This document shows, one piece after another, positions 47,003-59,406 of a stretch of 64,000 nt of DNA. The notes beneath the pieces were generated by a model, which was not told where the DNA came from, made no database searches, and saw only the letters and a program-made list of their open reading frames with translations. Position numbers and translations under genes: made by a program. This stretch comes from Gloeopeniophorella convolvens (lineage: Eukaryota > Basidiomycota > Agaricomycetes > Russulales). The DNA lies in the NCBI GenBank assembly GCA_022496205.1, contig WTXD01000003.1:124001-188000 (forward strand). Reading direction: 5' to 3'. How positions within the stretch are numbered: position 1 is the stretch's first letter; every line of letters begins with the position of its first letter.

Positions 47003-47481
47003 CACTGCGTGCACAGCAGACTTATCCAACAGGAAGAAGGCTTGGATAAGTGAAAAATATGTTTAACTTATTTCTGCCTTTTTTTGTCCGGAAAAGTGAC
47101 TATCAGAAGGTTAATGACCCTCTAAGCATTCTTTAAGGGAAAGAAGTTTCTTAATAAAGTTAACCTTCTCTCATGACTTCCCCATGTAAGCATAGTTGGA
47201 AATAAAGTCAAACAATCATTTGTATTCCTCGTGTTTTGCCACCCAGAATGAGCATTCTTACCAAATTCCTGGAAAATTTCCTACCAGATGTCTATGGCGC
47301 GGGAATCCGAGGGAAAACTTTAACTTCAGGTACAGACTTTACCCCTTATCAGGAAGCTTGTAGAGAATATCAACTTTACTAATACTCGTTTCTCAAGCTC
47401 AAATAGTCAACAATAAGTTAAACAAATATTTAGGTTTTTTAAGCCTTCCCAAGGGAGAATAAGTCTGCTGTGCACGCAGTG
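47003..47481. mobile_element. CACTA-type MITE nested in the Mutator-like element
   Basis: 479 bp bounded by inverted repeats CACTGCGTGCACAGCAGACT, continuing TTAT, with a 3-bp duplication AGA (47000-47002 and 47482-47484). The CACTG terminus and 3-bp duplication fit the CACTA/CMC group. The interior is AT-rich and non-coding, unlike its surroundings. Confidence 0.82.
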
Positions 47482-47633
47482 AGACGTTCTCGGTGGGGGA
47501 AACGTGGGAATTGTTCAGAAAATTTGACTCCGATTTTGTTCTCAGTCCGGGGTACCGCGGTCTCGGCTCCCCTATCAAGTCCTCCTCCCCCCGACCTTCT
47601 CTCCCTCACCGAGAACGTCTGGGAACGAGACTA

Positions 47634-47642
47634 AGGGGGTAC
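47634..47642. repeat. Right 9-bp target-site duplication (AGGGGGTAC)
   Basis: Matches 44850-44858. Confidence 0.8.
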
Positions 47643-47779
47643 GCGCGATGACGCGGGGAGACGCCGAATGCGGATGCACTGCACGCGCGATCTCCGATTG
47701 CTACAGGAACCCCAGTGGTCTTGAGTCTGGTTGCGTCTGCGGCGACGCCAATTCTCTGCCCGCGCAACACGGCGCACGG

Positions 47780-48990
47780 CGCGGGCAGTCAGCAGCGTGC
47801 GCATTCCCGACTCGGTCGTCGCAATGACGAGCAGCTCGAGCGGGATCGGCTGCGGCGCGGGGTCAGCCGCCGGGTTCGCGCAGGGAGGGACGCATGCACC
47901 GAGTGGTAGACCTTGTACTGGTCGGCCTTCTTCTTCTGCTTGACCATTAACAGCGCATGGTCGAGCAGGAACACGAGCAGAGCAGCTCGCCGCTGTCGCC
48001 CTGCGACCCGCCGCGCCGCCTGAGCGGGCCCCTGTATATGAGCTCCCGGCCGTCCTCGCGGAGGCGCAGGTCGACCCACTCGCCGGGGCGGAATACGAGC
48101 TGGTGGTCGAACTGCAGCAGGTTGAAGCGATTCTCCGCGAGGCCGGTCTGCAGGTTGACCTCGGCGAGGAACTCGCGCACGAGCGTGACGACTTTAAGGA
48201 CGTCCTCTTGTCTTGGTTACCCTCGGGTGTGTGCTTCAGTACCGCCTTGAGCAGCAGCGGGTACCGCGCCAGACATGTCGTCGGCTTGGTCATGTACGCG
48301 TTGAGCTCGAGCGTGTGTGACTTGGGCGGCCGCTCCGTTCCCTGCCCCGTGCTCCGACTTGGTCGGCGCCTCGTTCGACGGTGGGCCGCGATCCTAATCC
48401 GGGCCCGCAGCAGGCTGGGCGTAGAGCTGTCGCTGTGCGACGCAGCGCCAGGCGGAAACAGCTCGCCCAAAACGAACGCGCTAGGCAAGCCAATGCGGAA
48501 CTGGAACACGTCCGCGGCCGAGCAGCAGTGAGAGGTTGCGGTCCGTCGTCTTGATGATGTACGCGGTAGGAGCGCGGGGTGCCGTTGCCTGGCGGCAGCA
48601 GGAGGCTGGCGCGCACACGCGGCGAAGAGGTCGAGGCAGAGGTGGGGATGGTCCGGTCGTGCTGCGGCGCGGCGCACACGTGGGCAGTGGGTGCGGTGGA
48701 CATGGAATGTGTGCGGCCCAATCGTGGCGAGAAGGGAAGGCATCGTGCGAGGAGCTCGGACGAGTGCTGGGTGCTGTTGCTCGCAGCGGACGAGTCAAGA
48801 TGGGTGGAGGAGGTGGGTGACGCGCGGGTGGCCTGGTTCATGAGAGCCGCGGTGTCGAGCTGAAGGAGGTACGGGCGGGGTGGGGGAACGGAGGATGCGG
48901 CCGAGTAACTCGAGTCGATGGAGCGTACGGAGAGGGCATCAGGTGGTGAATATCGCTGGGATAGGCGATGGTGGATGGTGTCGCTCATTG
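47780..48990 (-). pseudogene. RhoGEF gene fragment, copy 2
   Basis: Same captured segment as at 35.1-36.6 kb. It has PH-region coding (GRELIYRGPLRRRGGSQGDS), the retained intron and the same DH-removing junction (near 48,347), plus an extra deletion that takes out most of the DEP region. The shared junction shows that copies 1 and 2 descend from one truncated ancestor. Confidence 0.85.
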
Positions 48991-49420
48991 AGCAGGGGCC
49001 GGTGACCAAGAGTGAGCCAGATCTGGCCACGCACGTGTAACGTTAACGTGTAAGTCTGAATGAGCCGGACAGCCCTCTGGTCGGTGCGAGTCTTTGATCA
49101 GCCTCCCTTCCCGCAAAATCGCAGGTATATACGCTCTCAGACGCTCTCCGACCCTCCCAGCTCATGTGAAACGAGGCCAAGAAGGGCCTATGCTGTTGTG
49201 AAGTGCTCTGGAGCGCTGAAGCGATGTAAGTAGCCTGTATATAGATGCGTATACATTCAACCAGAACTGTCGGTGCAAACAGAGAGCTTCACGATGTAGA
49301 TACGACAATCCTCTATGTGTACTCGGCACAACATATCCCCTTCTCTTGATTGGAATACTATCGTGGTGATCGTCTCAATAGCTCTAAGTGCATATACGAA
49401 AGACTCACCTGGCCTAGGAA
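48991..49420. repeat. 3' flank of NLR copy 3
   Basis: Shortened version of the flank before copies 1 and 2, with the GGCCACGC site at 49025-49032. No gene is seen. Confidence 0.55.
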
Positions 49421-52400
49421 TCACTGAGTGCTTGATCCTGCGCATCCGTTGGGCAGCACTACACAACTTGTTGCGTCCTGTGGGATGTCGGAGAGCATCT
49501 CGACGATGGCTGCGCGGCTCGGCTCTTTCATAATCCAAGATGGACTGGCTTGTACCGCTTCCAGAGCCGTTCCGTACTTCTCGCTCCTGATACTTGTGTC
49601 TGCGCCGCTTGCAAGGAGAAGTCGTACGATGTCTACGTTTCCTGCGTGCGACGCTCCTATCAGCGCCGTCTCGAATTCGCCGCCTCGAGCGTTGACGTCA
49701 AAGCCACGGTCAAGGAAAAACTGAACAATGTCGATCTCTTTTCTCCGGTTGCATGCTGCTGCTTGTAGCATATTCCCATATAATTCGCTCTGAACATTGA
49801 TGTCGGCACCGCAATCAAGCAGCAGCCGGACGATGTCGAGCATGCCGCTTGACGCTGCCCCCTGCAGTGCACTCCCGTACCTGCCGCCCGAGGCATTGAT
49901 ATTGGCACCGCGGTCAAGTAGCAGCTGGACCATGTCGAGGTTGCCGTTCCACGCCGCCACCTGGAGTGCACTCCCATATTCGCCGCCCGAGGCATTGATG
50001 TTGGCACCGCAATCAAGCAGCAGCTGGGCCAGATCGAGCTTGCTGTTTGACGCCGCCCCCTGGAGTGCACTCCCGCGCCTGCCGCTCGAGGCGTTGACAT
50101 CGGCACCGCGATCAAGTAGCAACTTGACGGTATCGAGGTTGCCGTTCGATGCTGCCACCTGGAGTGCACTCCCGTACTCGCCGCCCGGGGCATTGATGTC
50201 AGCACCGCGATCAAGCAGTAGTTGGACGATATCGAGGTTGCCGTGCGACGCCGCCAGCTGGAGTGCACTCCCGTACCCGCCGCCTGAGGCGTTGATGTCG
50301 GCACCGCGGTCAAGCAGTAGCTGGACCATATCGAAATTGCCCTTCGACGCTGCCTCCTGGATTGCACTCCCATAACCACCGCCCGAGGCGTTGATGTCGG
50401 CACCGCCGTCAAGCAGTAACCTAATAACTGCAACGGACCCCATTCGCAGTGCTGCGAAGAACGCAGTGTCATGAAGCCCTCCCCTTGCATTGACATCGTG
50501 GAGACCGGACGTAAGGATGTGTTCCACAATGGGAGGTAGATCGCACAATGCGGCAAAGTACAAAGGATTTCCCAGTGGTGGACGCTGATAGCGTTTGCGC
50601 TTACGGGCCCAAGATGCGAAGTGGGGTTTGGTTGAGTCAAAGAGAAGCTTCATGGGTTGCAATAGCGACGAAGACACGTCTTCGAATCGTGCGTGCGCGT
50701 CCCATGAATCCGTAGCGTAGATTTCCAGGTCGGACTGGAAAGAGGTGCTCGCTGTGGCGTCGGGTCGGAGGAGGATACCGAGGCATGCCTTCGCGAGGAC
50801 GGCGTGGGACGACCCTGGACGTACATGGAAGTAAGATATTCTTGACTCTGATTTGGCGAGCTGATCGGAGGTCAAGAATTCCTTGACTGAGAAATGCGCG
50901 AACTGCACGATCCGCCGCGATGGCCACCTCGGGAAGGGACTGTCCTCACGAATGATCTGTATGAAACTCCCAGGGCAAGTGGACAGGACCACACTCTCAG
51001 AGTCATTAGATCGCCAGTCGTCGTGATATATGGGGACCTCCTCGTCGACGCTGACCGCAAGAACCCCCGCAAGTTCCTCCACAGTAAGTGGGCGTGTCGA
51101 GAATGACAAACATTGGAATAGCCGATGGGCGTCCTCCCACTTCTCCTTGCTGATCCGTTCTATTGTAGATTCGTACGTCGTGTGCAGGGTGTTAGGGAGG
51201 GATTTTAGGGTGGATCGGATCTTCGACATCGGGGCTTCACAAAGGACGTCGAGTTGGCAGGAAACATATCGGAACCTACATGAAACGTGAGCCAACTCAT
51301 CGCACGTCGATCTAAGGGCGTGCATGACTCACATGCCGTCCGCCTTCTCTGACAAGACTTTGATCACCTCTTCCTTGATTGTCTCCCCCCACCCCTTCAT
51401 CTTCCGGTTCGTCTCGACAATGGACCGGATCAGGCGCGCGATATCTTTGCGATGTTCTCGTTCCTCGTCAAGGAACACCTGATGGGACGCCAGTGATTTG
51501 AAGACTTGCCTGATATCGTCTTCAGGGCGGCCGGTGACGCAGAGTCGCAGTCCCGAAAGCCGCAGACCGATAAGCCAACTCATAAGCTCCAGGGTCTTTT
51601 CACGTGACGACGAAACACCGTAGTCTGGCATCTCGTCCAGAGCGTCGACGACAATGTACTTGGTATCATCCGATCGGACGGCAAGCATCTCCTTCAGGCA
51701 TTTCTTGAGATCGCCAATTTCGGGCGGCTTGAAACCATCAGTGCCAGGCTTCTGGGAGTCATCTTTATACTTCGAATAGAGTTTGCGAAGTATATCTTCC
51801 GACTCGTCCGACCGAGTGGAAAGGTCAATCAGCAAGGAGCCGAGAAGGCCACGGTAGGATTGCTTTGTCGTGTCCCTGAAATCGCAGAAGAAATATGCCA
51901 GAGAAACCGATGATCTGCTGGAACGCAGTGAGTCCTGCAGGTCTTTGATGACTGTGGAGCTAAAAAGACCCAGAAAGTGATCAGTTGGACAGTAGCCCGT
52001 TGCTGTAGTGCGCTCGATGAGTTGCGCACCAGATGACAGTTTTTCCCGCTCCCGCTACAAAGAAAGGTCAGCCCTCGTCTAAAAGGTGAAGTGGAACGAC
52101 ATACGTTTGCCAGTAATCCACAGTAGTGTCCCGCTGGACTTCCACGCCTCGTAAGCTTCGCTACGAACGAGCCACATTGAGGTATCAGAGTAGCGCGCTT
52201 CGGATGCAGTCACCTGGTTCGTCGACGAGTTTGGCGGAGATAACCATTTCCGGTAACGCTTTGCCTGCTTCATGCCTGCGATGATTGCTCAGACGCCTCA
52301 ATTTGGTACATGGAGAGCACGAGGACGTACGCTCTTGTCTCTGCTGCTCTCGCTTGACGATTGCAATGTCGCGCCGCGCCAGCGCCCCAGTCATCAAATC

Positions 52401-53212
52401 TTCCATTTTGGTGAGCTCATCCAGACGTTTGAGCATGCCCTCAATCTCCTTGTCTCCAGACACTGTAGCGAGGAGCTTCCTGAGGCGACGCTTTGCCTTG
52501 GCTGAGCTTGCGATGAGCTACGTCGAGTGTCTTAACAGTGCGAGAAACTCACGGACGAAGTCATCACTGGTACCCGTCCTCTGAGTGAGGAGCGCGAACG
52601 CGCGAATCAATTCGACCAGGATGTCTACTATGATTCTCGTCGTCGCGTCGTCGAATGGGACATCTTCAGGAACAATCAAAATCTCGAGGCGCCTTAGAAA
52701 ATGTGCCATTTTCTCGAGTAGTTGTATCAATGCTTCGTGGTTCTTCATATGATTATCTGGGATCTACAACCTATTCAGCAAACGGGATGCGAAGAGAGGA
52801 GTGCTGATTGATATACGCACTGTGAGGAGAATTCCGATGACACCGAAGACCGTTTCTCCAGGTCCGAACGCCTGAACTCGACACTTGAATGTTTGTCTAC
52901 AGACCGTAAAGACGTAGAGCGCACGAGACCTGCTGCCTTTCCAGCCGTGTCGCAGAGCGGACGGATGACCCCGATAATTGGTGCAATCTTCTCGAGCATG
53001 CGGGTCCTCCAGCGACTCTTATGGGTCCCGTCCAACCTTTCCGTTTCCTTCTGAAGTAACGCAGTAGCCTCTTCCGGGGATGGACATCCGCTCAGCTGGG
53101 TGACGAGTGCATGAGCAATGGGATCCTGTCCTGTCTTGTTCCTGTAGTGTTTCAGAGCTTCATTGAAAAGCGAATCGTATGATGCGGCGGTCGGAGTCTC
53201 AGTCGCAGACAT
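49421..53212 (-). pseudogene. NLR copy 3: nonsense codon before the NACHT domain
   Basis: Seven-exon layout as copy 1: 52925-53212, 52821-52871, 52331-52763, 52105-52275, 52030-52054, 51333-51959 and 49421-51275, 1,150 codons. The start ATG, Goodbye domain (EALKHYRNKTGQDPIAH), P-loop GAGKT and Walker B (YIVVDALDEMP) are all present. One in-frame TAG at 52518-52520 replaces the Gln codon of copy 1 (HLAQLNASS), at about codon 195. As read, only a Goodbye-domain stub would be made. The ankyrin domain has at least seven very similar units. Confidence 0.85.
49800..50415 (-). repeat. High-identity ankyrin repeat array in NLR copy 3
   Basis: Six or more consecutive 99-bp units, each encoding a variant of ADINASGGxYGSALQxAA followed by LDxVQLLLDRG. 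Differences cluster at a few positions, mainly the residues around ASGG-x-YGS and the following NG/SK. Confidence 0.8.
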
Positions 53213-53845
53213 GGAGATAATGGCGCTTCCAGTTGTTCAGCAGAGGGGCAGATGGAGACGGGTCCTAGTGGGCAGAGAGGTGGGTGACGGACAAATGCTG
53301 AAGGCTATGAGTGAAGTTTCGACGCTCAGATTGATACGATGTGTGCCATGCACACGCTTGTACGCGTCAGGCAAGGAAAGGACTGTTGGGGTCATCGCCA
53401 CGCACAGCCGCCAGCGTATCTGTCTCCAGACGACCAATCGGCGAGCCAACCTCTGTCCTTGATCGGGGGCCCGCACAAGATATGCGTGGGGAAATTACCA
53501 GGTCTAGCTGTCCAGCTATACATTTTGAGCCACATGTTCCCATGGCGCTCAGAGGTGCCCTTGTGAAGTCGATAAGAACAGGCTGCAATCGTAAAAGAAA
53601 ACATCGACTCGATTAGATAATTTAACTGGAGGACCTCCGGCAGGCTCCGTGCATCGACCACGCACGTGCGCTGCGCGCGCAACTTCACCGAACCGAACCG
53701 ATACTGTATCGATTCCGACGCGCACGCGAGTTGCCCACGAACGACGCCTTCACGGTGCGGCTTCGCCACCGCTTCCGTGCTACTATAGAATACTCGCGTT
53801 TATACCTACCCCCCTCACCTCCACTTTCCACATCAGTTTCAATCC
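53213..53845. promoter_or_regulatory. Shared region upstream of NLR copy 3, shortened spacer
   Basis: Includes GATTAGATAATT at 53611-53622. There is no acyltransferase, TE or RhoGEF fragment before the next NLR, unlike the other spacers. Confidence 0.45.
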
Positions 53846-56800
53846 TCACCACCCATCGCCCTCGCGCGCGCGCTCTTCTTCACGAAGCGTAGCGAAAACC
53901 CTGGCATATCTCCCCACAGCCCGCTTTTTCAGCGGGATCTTCATCTCCCTCCTCTCCTCCTCTACATCCTCCCCCCGGGTCGACACACCCACCTCTGCAC
54001 TACTCTCCTCATCTGTCTCCACCGGAATTTCAGCAAGGCTCCGCATGAAATCTAGGATTTTGGACATGACTGCCTCCTGGAGCGCCCCGCCCCCGTACTC
54101 GCCGCGCAGGGCATTGACGTTGGCACCGCGGTCGAGCAGCAACCGGATGATAGAGAGATCGCCTTTCCAAATTGCCATGTAGAGCGCACTGCCCTTGTAC
54201 TTGCCGGTGTCAATTTCGGCACCGTAGTCGAGCAGCAGGCGGACAGCATCGAGTCTGCCGTTCGACACTGCCGCAAGGAGCACATTCTGGTGCTTGCCAC
54301 CCTCGGAGTTGATATCGGCACCGCTGTCGAGGAGCAGTTTCAAAATGGTTGGTAGACCGCATAATGCAGCAAAGTATAAAGGAGTCCCTGGCTGATGCCA
54401 CGGGGAGTCGGACTCGCGCCTATAAGCCCAAGCTGCAAAGTGGGGCTTAGTTGGGTCAAAGAGAGGCTTCAAGGCCTCCAATAGCAACGTAGACACGTCT
54501 TCAAATCGCGCGTGCGTGTCCCATGAACCCATAGCGTAGGTTTCCAGATAGGAGTGGACTGGGGCGCTTGCTACAGCCTTGGGTCGGAGAAGGATACCAA
54601 GGCATGCCTTTGCAAGAACGGTGTGGGATGACTTCGGAAGTATATGAAAGCGAGAGTGTTTTGGTCTCGATTTGGCGAGCTGATCGGAGGTCAAGAATTC
54701 CTTGACTGAGAGATGAGCGAATTGCACGATTCGCTGCGAACCCCCTCTATAAGAGGGTTTGTCCTCGCTAATGACCTGTATGAAGCTTCCAGGGCAAGTA
54801 GATAGGACCGCACTCTCTGGATCGTCTGATCGCCAATCATTGTGGTATATGGGGACCTCTTCGTCGATGCTGACTGCAAGAACCTCCGCAAGTTCCTCCA
54901 CAGTAAGTGGGCGTGTTGAAAACGATAAGCATTGGAATAGTCGATGGGCATGCTTCCGCTTCTCCTTGCTGATGCGTCCTAGTTCAGATTTGTATGTGTC
55001 ATACAAGGTGGTAGGGAGTGACTTCAGGGTGGATCGGATCGTCGACAACGGTACTTCGCAAAGGACGTCGAGTTGACAGGACACATATCGGAACCTACAT
55101 AAAACATGAGCCAACCCTTCGCACGTCGATACAATGGTATATATAACTCACATGCCGTCCGCCTTCCTTGATAAAGCTTCGATGGCCTCTTCCTTGATGC
55201 TGTCCCCCCACTTCTGCATCTTCTTGTTCGTCTTGACAGTGGAGCGGATCAGGCGCGCAATATCTTCGCGGTGTTCTCTTTCTTCATCAAGGGCTACCCG
55301 ATGAGATGCCAGTGATGTCAATACTTGCCCGATGTCGTCTTCAGGGCGGCTGATAACGCAGAGCCGCAAGCCCGGAAGCCGTAGGCCAATAAGCCAGCTC
55401 ATCAGCTCCAGGGTCTTCCCACGGTCCGACGATGCGCCATGGGCTGGCATTTCGTCCAGAGCATCAACGATGATGTACTTGGCGTCATCTGGCTGGACAA
55501 GCATCTCCTCCAGGCATCGCATGAGGTCTTTGATGTCGGGGTCTGGGTCGCCATCTTTATGGCCCGAGAAGAGTTTGCGAAGTATATTATGTGATTCGTC
55601 TGACCGAGTGGAAAGGCTCATCAGCAGAGAGCCGAGAAGGCCACGATACGATTGCTTTGCCTTGTCATTGAAGTCGCAGTAGAAGTACGCCAGGGAAACC
55701 GATGATCTGCTGGAACGCAGAGAGTCCTGCAAGTCTTTGACGACTGTGGAGCTAATCCGACCCAGAAAGTGAGCAAGTTAGACAGGAGCTCGTGACCGTA
55801 GCGTGCAAGTCGGTGAGTTGCATACCAGATGACAGTTTTTCACGCTCCCGCTATAATAAAAAGTCAGCTCTCCTCTGGAAGGTGAAATTGAACGACATAC
55901 GTTTGCCGGTAACCCACAGCAGTGTGCCACTGGACTTCCACGCCTTGTAAACTTTGCCACGAACGAGCCACATTGAGGTATCGGAGAAGCGTGCGTCGGA
56001 TGCAGTCACTTGGTTCGTCGACGAGTTTGGCGAAGATAACCAGCTCCGGTACTGCCCCGCTTCCCGTATGCCTGCAATATTTGGTCGGACGCTTCAATCA
56101 GACACATGGAGGCCACGAGGACGTACGCTCTTGTCTCCGTTGTTCCCGCTTGACGGCTGAGACGTCGCGTCGTGTCTGCGCCGTAGTCATCAAGTGTTCC
56201 GCCTTGGTGAGCTCATCCAGTCGTTTGAGCATGCTCTCAATCTCCCTGTCCCCGAACAACATCGCGCGGACCCTCTTTAGGCGGCGTTTAAGTGCCTTGC
56301 CTGAGTTTGCGTCAAGTCAGCTGCGTTACGTGTCTCAAAGGTGTGATATGCGCACGAATGGAGGCGTCACCGGGGCTCATCCTTTGAGTGAGGAGCGCGA
56401 ACGCGCCGATCAATCGACCAGGATATCCACTATGATTTTCGTCATCGCGTCGTCAAATGGGACATCTTCGGGAACGATCAACGTCTCGAGGCGTCCTAGG
56501 AAATGTGCCATTTGCTCGAGTAGTTCCATAAATGCTTCGTGATTCTTCATGTAATTGTCTGGGATCTAGGGTATATTCAGCAAGCGGGACGCGAAAGAGG
56601 GATGTTGATTGAGATACGCACCGTGAGGAGGATACCGATGCTACCGAAGATAGTTTCTGCCGGTTGGAACGCCTGACCTAGAAGCTTCAGTGTATAGCTA
56701 CAGATCGCGGACTTGAGAACGCACAAGACCTGTGGCCTTTCCGGCCGTGTCGCAGAGTGGACGGATGATCTCGACAATCGGCGCGATCTTCTCGAACATG

Positions 56801-57012
56801 CGTGTCCTCCAGCGACTCTTATGAGTCGCGTCCAACCGCTCCGCTTCCCTCTGAAGTAAACCAGTAACCTCTTCTGGGGATGTACATCTGCCAAGCTGGA
56901 CGACGAGCGCTTGGGCAGTGGGATCTTGTCCTGTCTTTCTCTTGTAGTTTTTCAATGCTTCGGTGAAGAGCGAATGGTAGGATGCTGCGCTCGGAGTCTC
57001 GCTTGCAGACAT
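53846..57012 (-). pseudogene. NLR copy 4: P-loop nonsense, frameshift and a different C terminus
   Basis: Start ATG at 57012 and exons 1-2 (56725-57012, 56622-56672) match copy 1. Exon 3 shifts frame and meets TGA at 56410-56412. The P-loop exon reads Gly-Ala-stop-Lys-Thr, with TGA at 55840-55842. NACHT coding (YIIVDALDEMP) and LSFSTRPLTVEELAEVLAV persist. Only about four ankyrin repeats remain. They end in a unique tail with acidic then basic character (DEESSAEVGV, then MKIPLKKRAVGRYARVF) not seen in the other copies, so the 3' end was replaced by recombination or deletion. Confidence 0.82.
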
Positions 57013-57756
57013 GGAGATGATGGGTCTTCCAGTTGTTTAGCAGAGAGGCAGATGGAGACGGGTCCTTGTGGGTAGAGGGGTGTGTGGAGGGCAATTGCTG
57101 AAGGCCACGAGTAACGCTCCAGCGCTCAAATTGACAGGATCCATGCGATGTACACGCTTGTACTTACATGTCAGGCAGGGAAAGGACTGTTAGAACCATC
57201 GCCATGCACACAGTAGCCGCATGCAAAGCTTGCAGGTGACCAACCTTTGTTATTGAATGGAGGCGCGTGCAGGATATGCATGGCGAAGTGACTAGCCCAA
57301 CCACACAACTCCGGCCAGGATCACGAAGGTAGTCCGACTCGCGTTGGTCGCACCCGCTGCTCATTGCCGTAGAACGGTGAGCAAGGACGACAACAGGCTA
57401 TGACAGTCGAGGTAAGCTTGGCCGGGGCAGGCTGACACGTGCCGTAGTTGTTACATACCAGGCGGCGATGGTTTCCTCCTCGACCCCTGTTTCCTGCCGT
57501 ACACCCTGAGCGCCGTGTTCCATACGAGCACATGAGGCTCAGGTGCCCTTACGAAGCTGATAAGAGCACGCCGAGGCTGGCGAGTGAATGAATTTTGCTA
57601 TCATCGTAGTAGAAAAGCTGGTTGACTCGATTAGATAATTGAGCCGGGGGCAGCGGTGGATATGCGTCACGCGCATGGCCGCCTGCTGTCGAAACGACCG
57701 ACTCGGCCCATATATGATATATCTTACCCGCGACCGTCTCGCACAGCGCTCTCGGT
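57013..57756. promoter_or_regulatory. Shared region upstream of NLR copy 4
   Basis: Homologous to 31718-32236, with TGACACGTGCCGTAGTTG near 57,431 and GATTAGATAATT at 57629-57640 followed by GAGCCGGGGGCAGCGG. Confidence 0.5.
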
Positions 57757-58510
57757 GCCGTGCTCGCAGCCCGCGCTGCACCCCGTCTCGCCCCCACCAC
57801 CCTCACCCGCCACCTCTACGCATCCCGCCCTCCCATGCCTCCCCGCCCTCCCACTCGCCCCCACCCCCGCTCGCCTCAAGCGCTTCCTCACGCCCCTCGC
57901 CCACACCCCGGATGGGCTCGCCGCTGCCAGGGCACGCACCGACACCTTTTGCGGAGGGCCCCAGGCCCGAGCTCCAGGCGCGCCTTAACGTCCACGCGCA
58001 GGGCCACGGGTACTGGCTGGAAGAATGAGGAGTTGTGGGACGACGCCGCATATCCCACCTACCGCGGCCCGGTGTGTCGTGCCTCCGCTCTTCCCCCAGC
58101 GCGTCGCTGTTGGGTGCCAGGTGCGCCGGCAGGTCCTGAATAACGCATCGTATTACTGTGCGTGGTGTTGTGCGTGCGCGCGCGCGAGGCGAGGCGAGGC
58201 ATACTGACCCGCCGCTCCCAGATGGCTTCGCCGACCCTGCCGCCGCACGCTACCGTGCCGCTTCGCTCACCCGCGCCGCAATGCTCTACTTACCGCGCGG
58301 CGCTCAAACGCGGCAAGGTCCCCGTTGAGAGCACCGAGGACGCACCCTTCTGCATGGACACCCACCGGTGCGCCCCCTCCGCCACGCGCCCGCTCATGCA
58401 CGCCCGCTCATGCGCACACAGCTGGATGTTCGACTGTACGCGCGTGCCGACTGGAGTGTCTCGTACGCGCAGGCGGGCGACACGAGCGGTGACCGGCACG
58501 TTCAAAGTAC
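57757..58510 (+). pseudogene. Carnitine O-acyltransferase-like fragment, copy 3
   Basis: Third copy of the fragment at 32.2 kb (RTTLTRHLYASR-like leader, APTPARLKRFLTPLA, STEDAPFCMDT, WMFDCTRV). It has frame breaks and internal deletions. Confidence 0.55.
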
Positions 58511-58739
58511 AAAACCAAACAGCTCAAGACGCCTCTGCGCGTGGCTGCCGCGAGACCGCTCACGCTCAATGTCGCACGTTCCAGACGGTCAGGCCGTGGA
58601 CCCTATAAGTATCTGGTTTCAAGAAAATCAACCCTGCTACGTACAAGTTCCGCGCGCCCAGTGACTACCCAGAATGGATCGAGTGAACCGGAATGATAGG
58701 CAATACAACAACACAAGGCGTACGTGGGGTTCCGTATCT

Positions 58740-59035
58740 GTAGCAGGGATCGATGCTTACCCATTCCTCAATCCAGGGAGAGTTACAGCACCGCGCCATC
58801 GAGCGGCGATTCGCGCGAGCGAACAGGAATAACCTCACGGCACAGCTGGCCGCCGCCGGGAGCTGTGAGCACGTGGTACGCCGTGTCGTACCGCACGGAG
58901 GTCCATTTGCAGGCCAAGCGGATGCCTCGGTCCCCTGAGAACGACGGCCGTCAGCCTATCAAGCAGTGCCGCATCGATGAAGCGCTTGTAGATCCCACAG
59001 TCCACTACGATATGGCTCAGTCTCGGGCCTGGAAA
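58740..59035 (+). pseudogene. Plavaka-type fragment, copy 3, strongly truncated
   Basis: Only the first part (IERRFARANRNNLTAQLAAA region) remains. It joins abruptly to NLR 3'-flank sequence at about 59,028, deleting the rest of the spacer. Confidence 0.45.
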
Positions 59036-59406
59036 GACGCGGAACTTCTGACCGGTGCGAATTTTTGATCAGCCCGAGTTCCTGCAAAATCCCAGTATAG
59101 GTATATTCGTGATCGTGTCTCCCCGTTGTTATTGTGATTCTCACTTATATGAACAGATGTCGATAGGAGCGGTCCTATGGTTTTCAGAGGCAGTCTGAAG
59201 GGCTGTATCAATGAAACTAGCTGCGTATATAGATGCGTATGCATTTGATCAGGCCGTCGGCGCGAACAGAAAGCTTCACGATATATTACGATCCGTCGTG
59301 CGTACTCGGTACAACGTACATGTTTCTCTATGTCGGAATACTATCGTGGTGATCAGCGCAACGGCTCTGAGTGCACACAAAAAATGCTCACCCGGCCTGA
59401 GAGTCA
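59036..59406. repeat. 3' flank of NLR copy 5
   Basis: Shortened form of the duplicated flank. No RhoGEF fragment and no gene are seen. Confidence 0.5.

Larger units (their letters stand above)
44859..47633. mobile_element. Mutator-like non-autonomous DNA element, 2.8 kb
   Basis: Both ends begin TAGTCTCGTTCCCAGACGTT as inverted repeats, 22 bp perfect. Imperfect similarity continues to about 95 bp, including GAGCCGAGACCGCGGTA on both sides. Flanked by a 9-bp direct repeat. Long inverted repeats with a 9-bp duplication fit the Mutator superfamily. No transposase ORF is recognisable; the longest ORF (about 247 codons, minus, 45.9-46.6 kb) resembles nothing I know. A second element is nested in its right part. 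Confidence 0.8.

Noticed and set aside
49800..50415. Regular 99-bp repeats considered as a satellite or CRISPR-like array
   Set aside because: The period is 33 codons in frame with ankyrin residues; there are no spacers and the DNA is eukaryotic.
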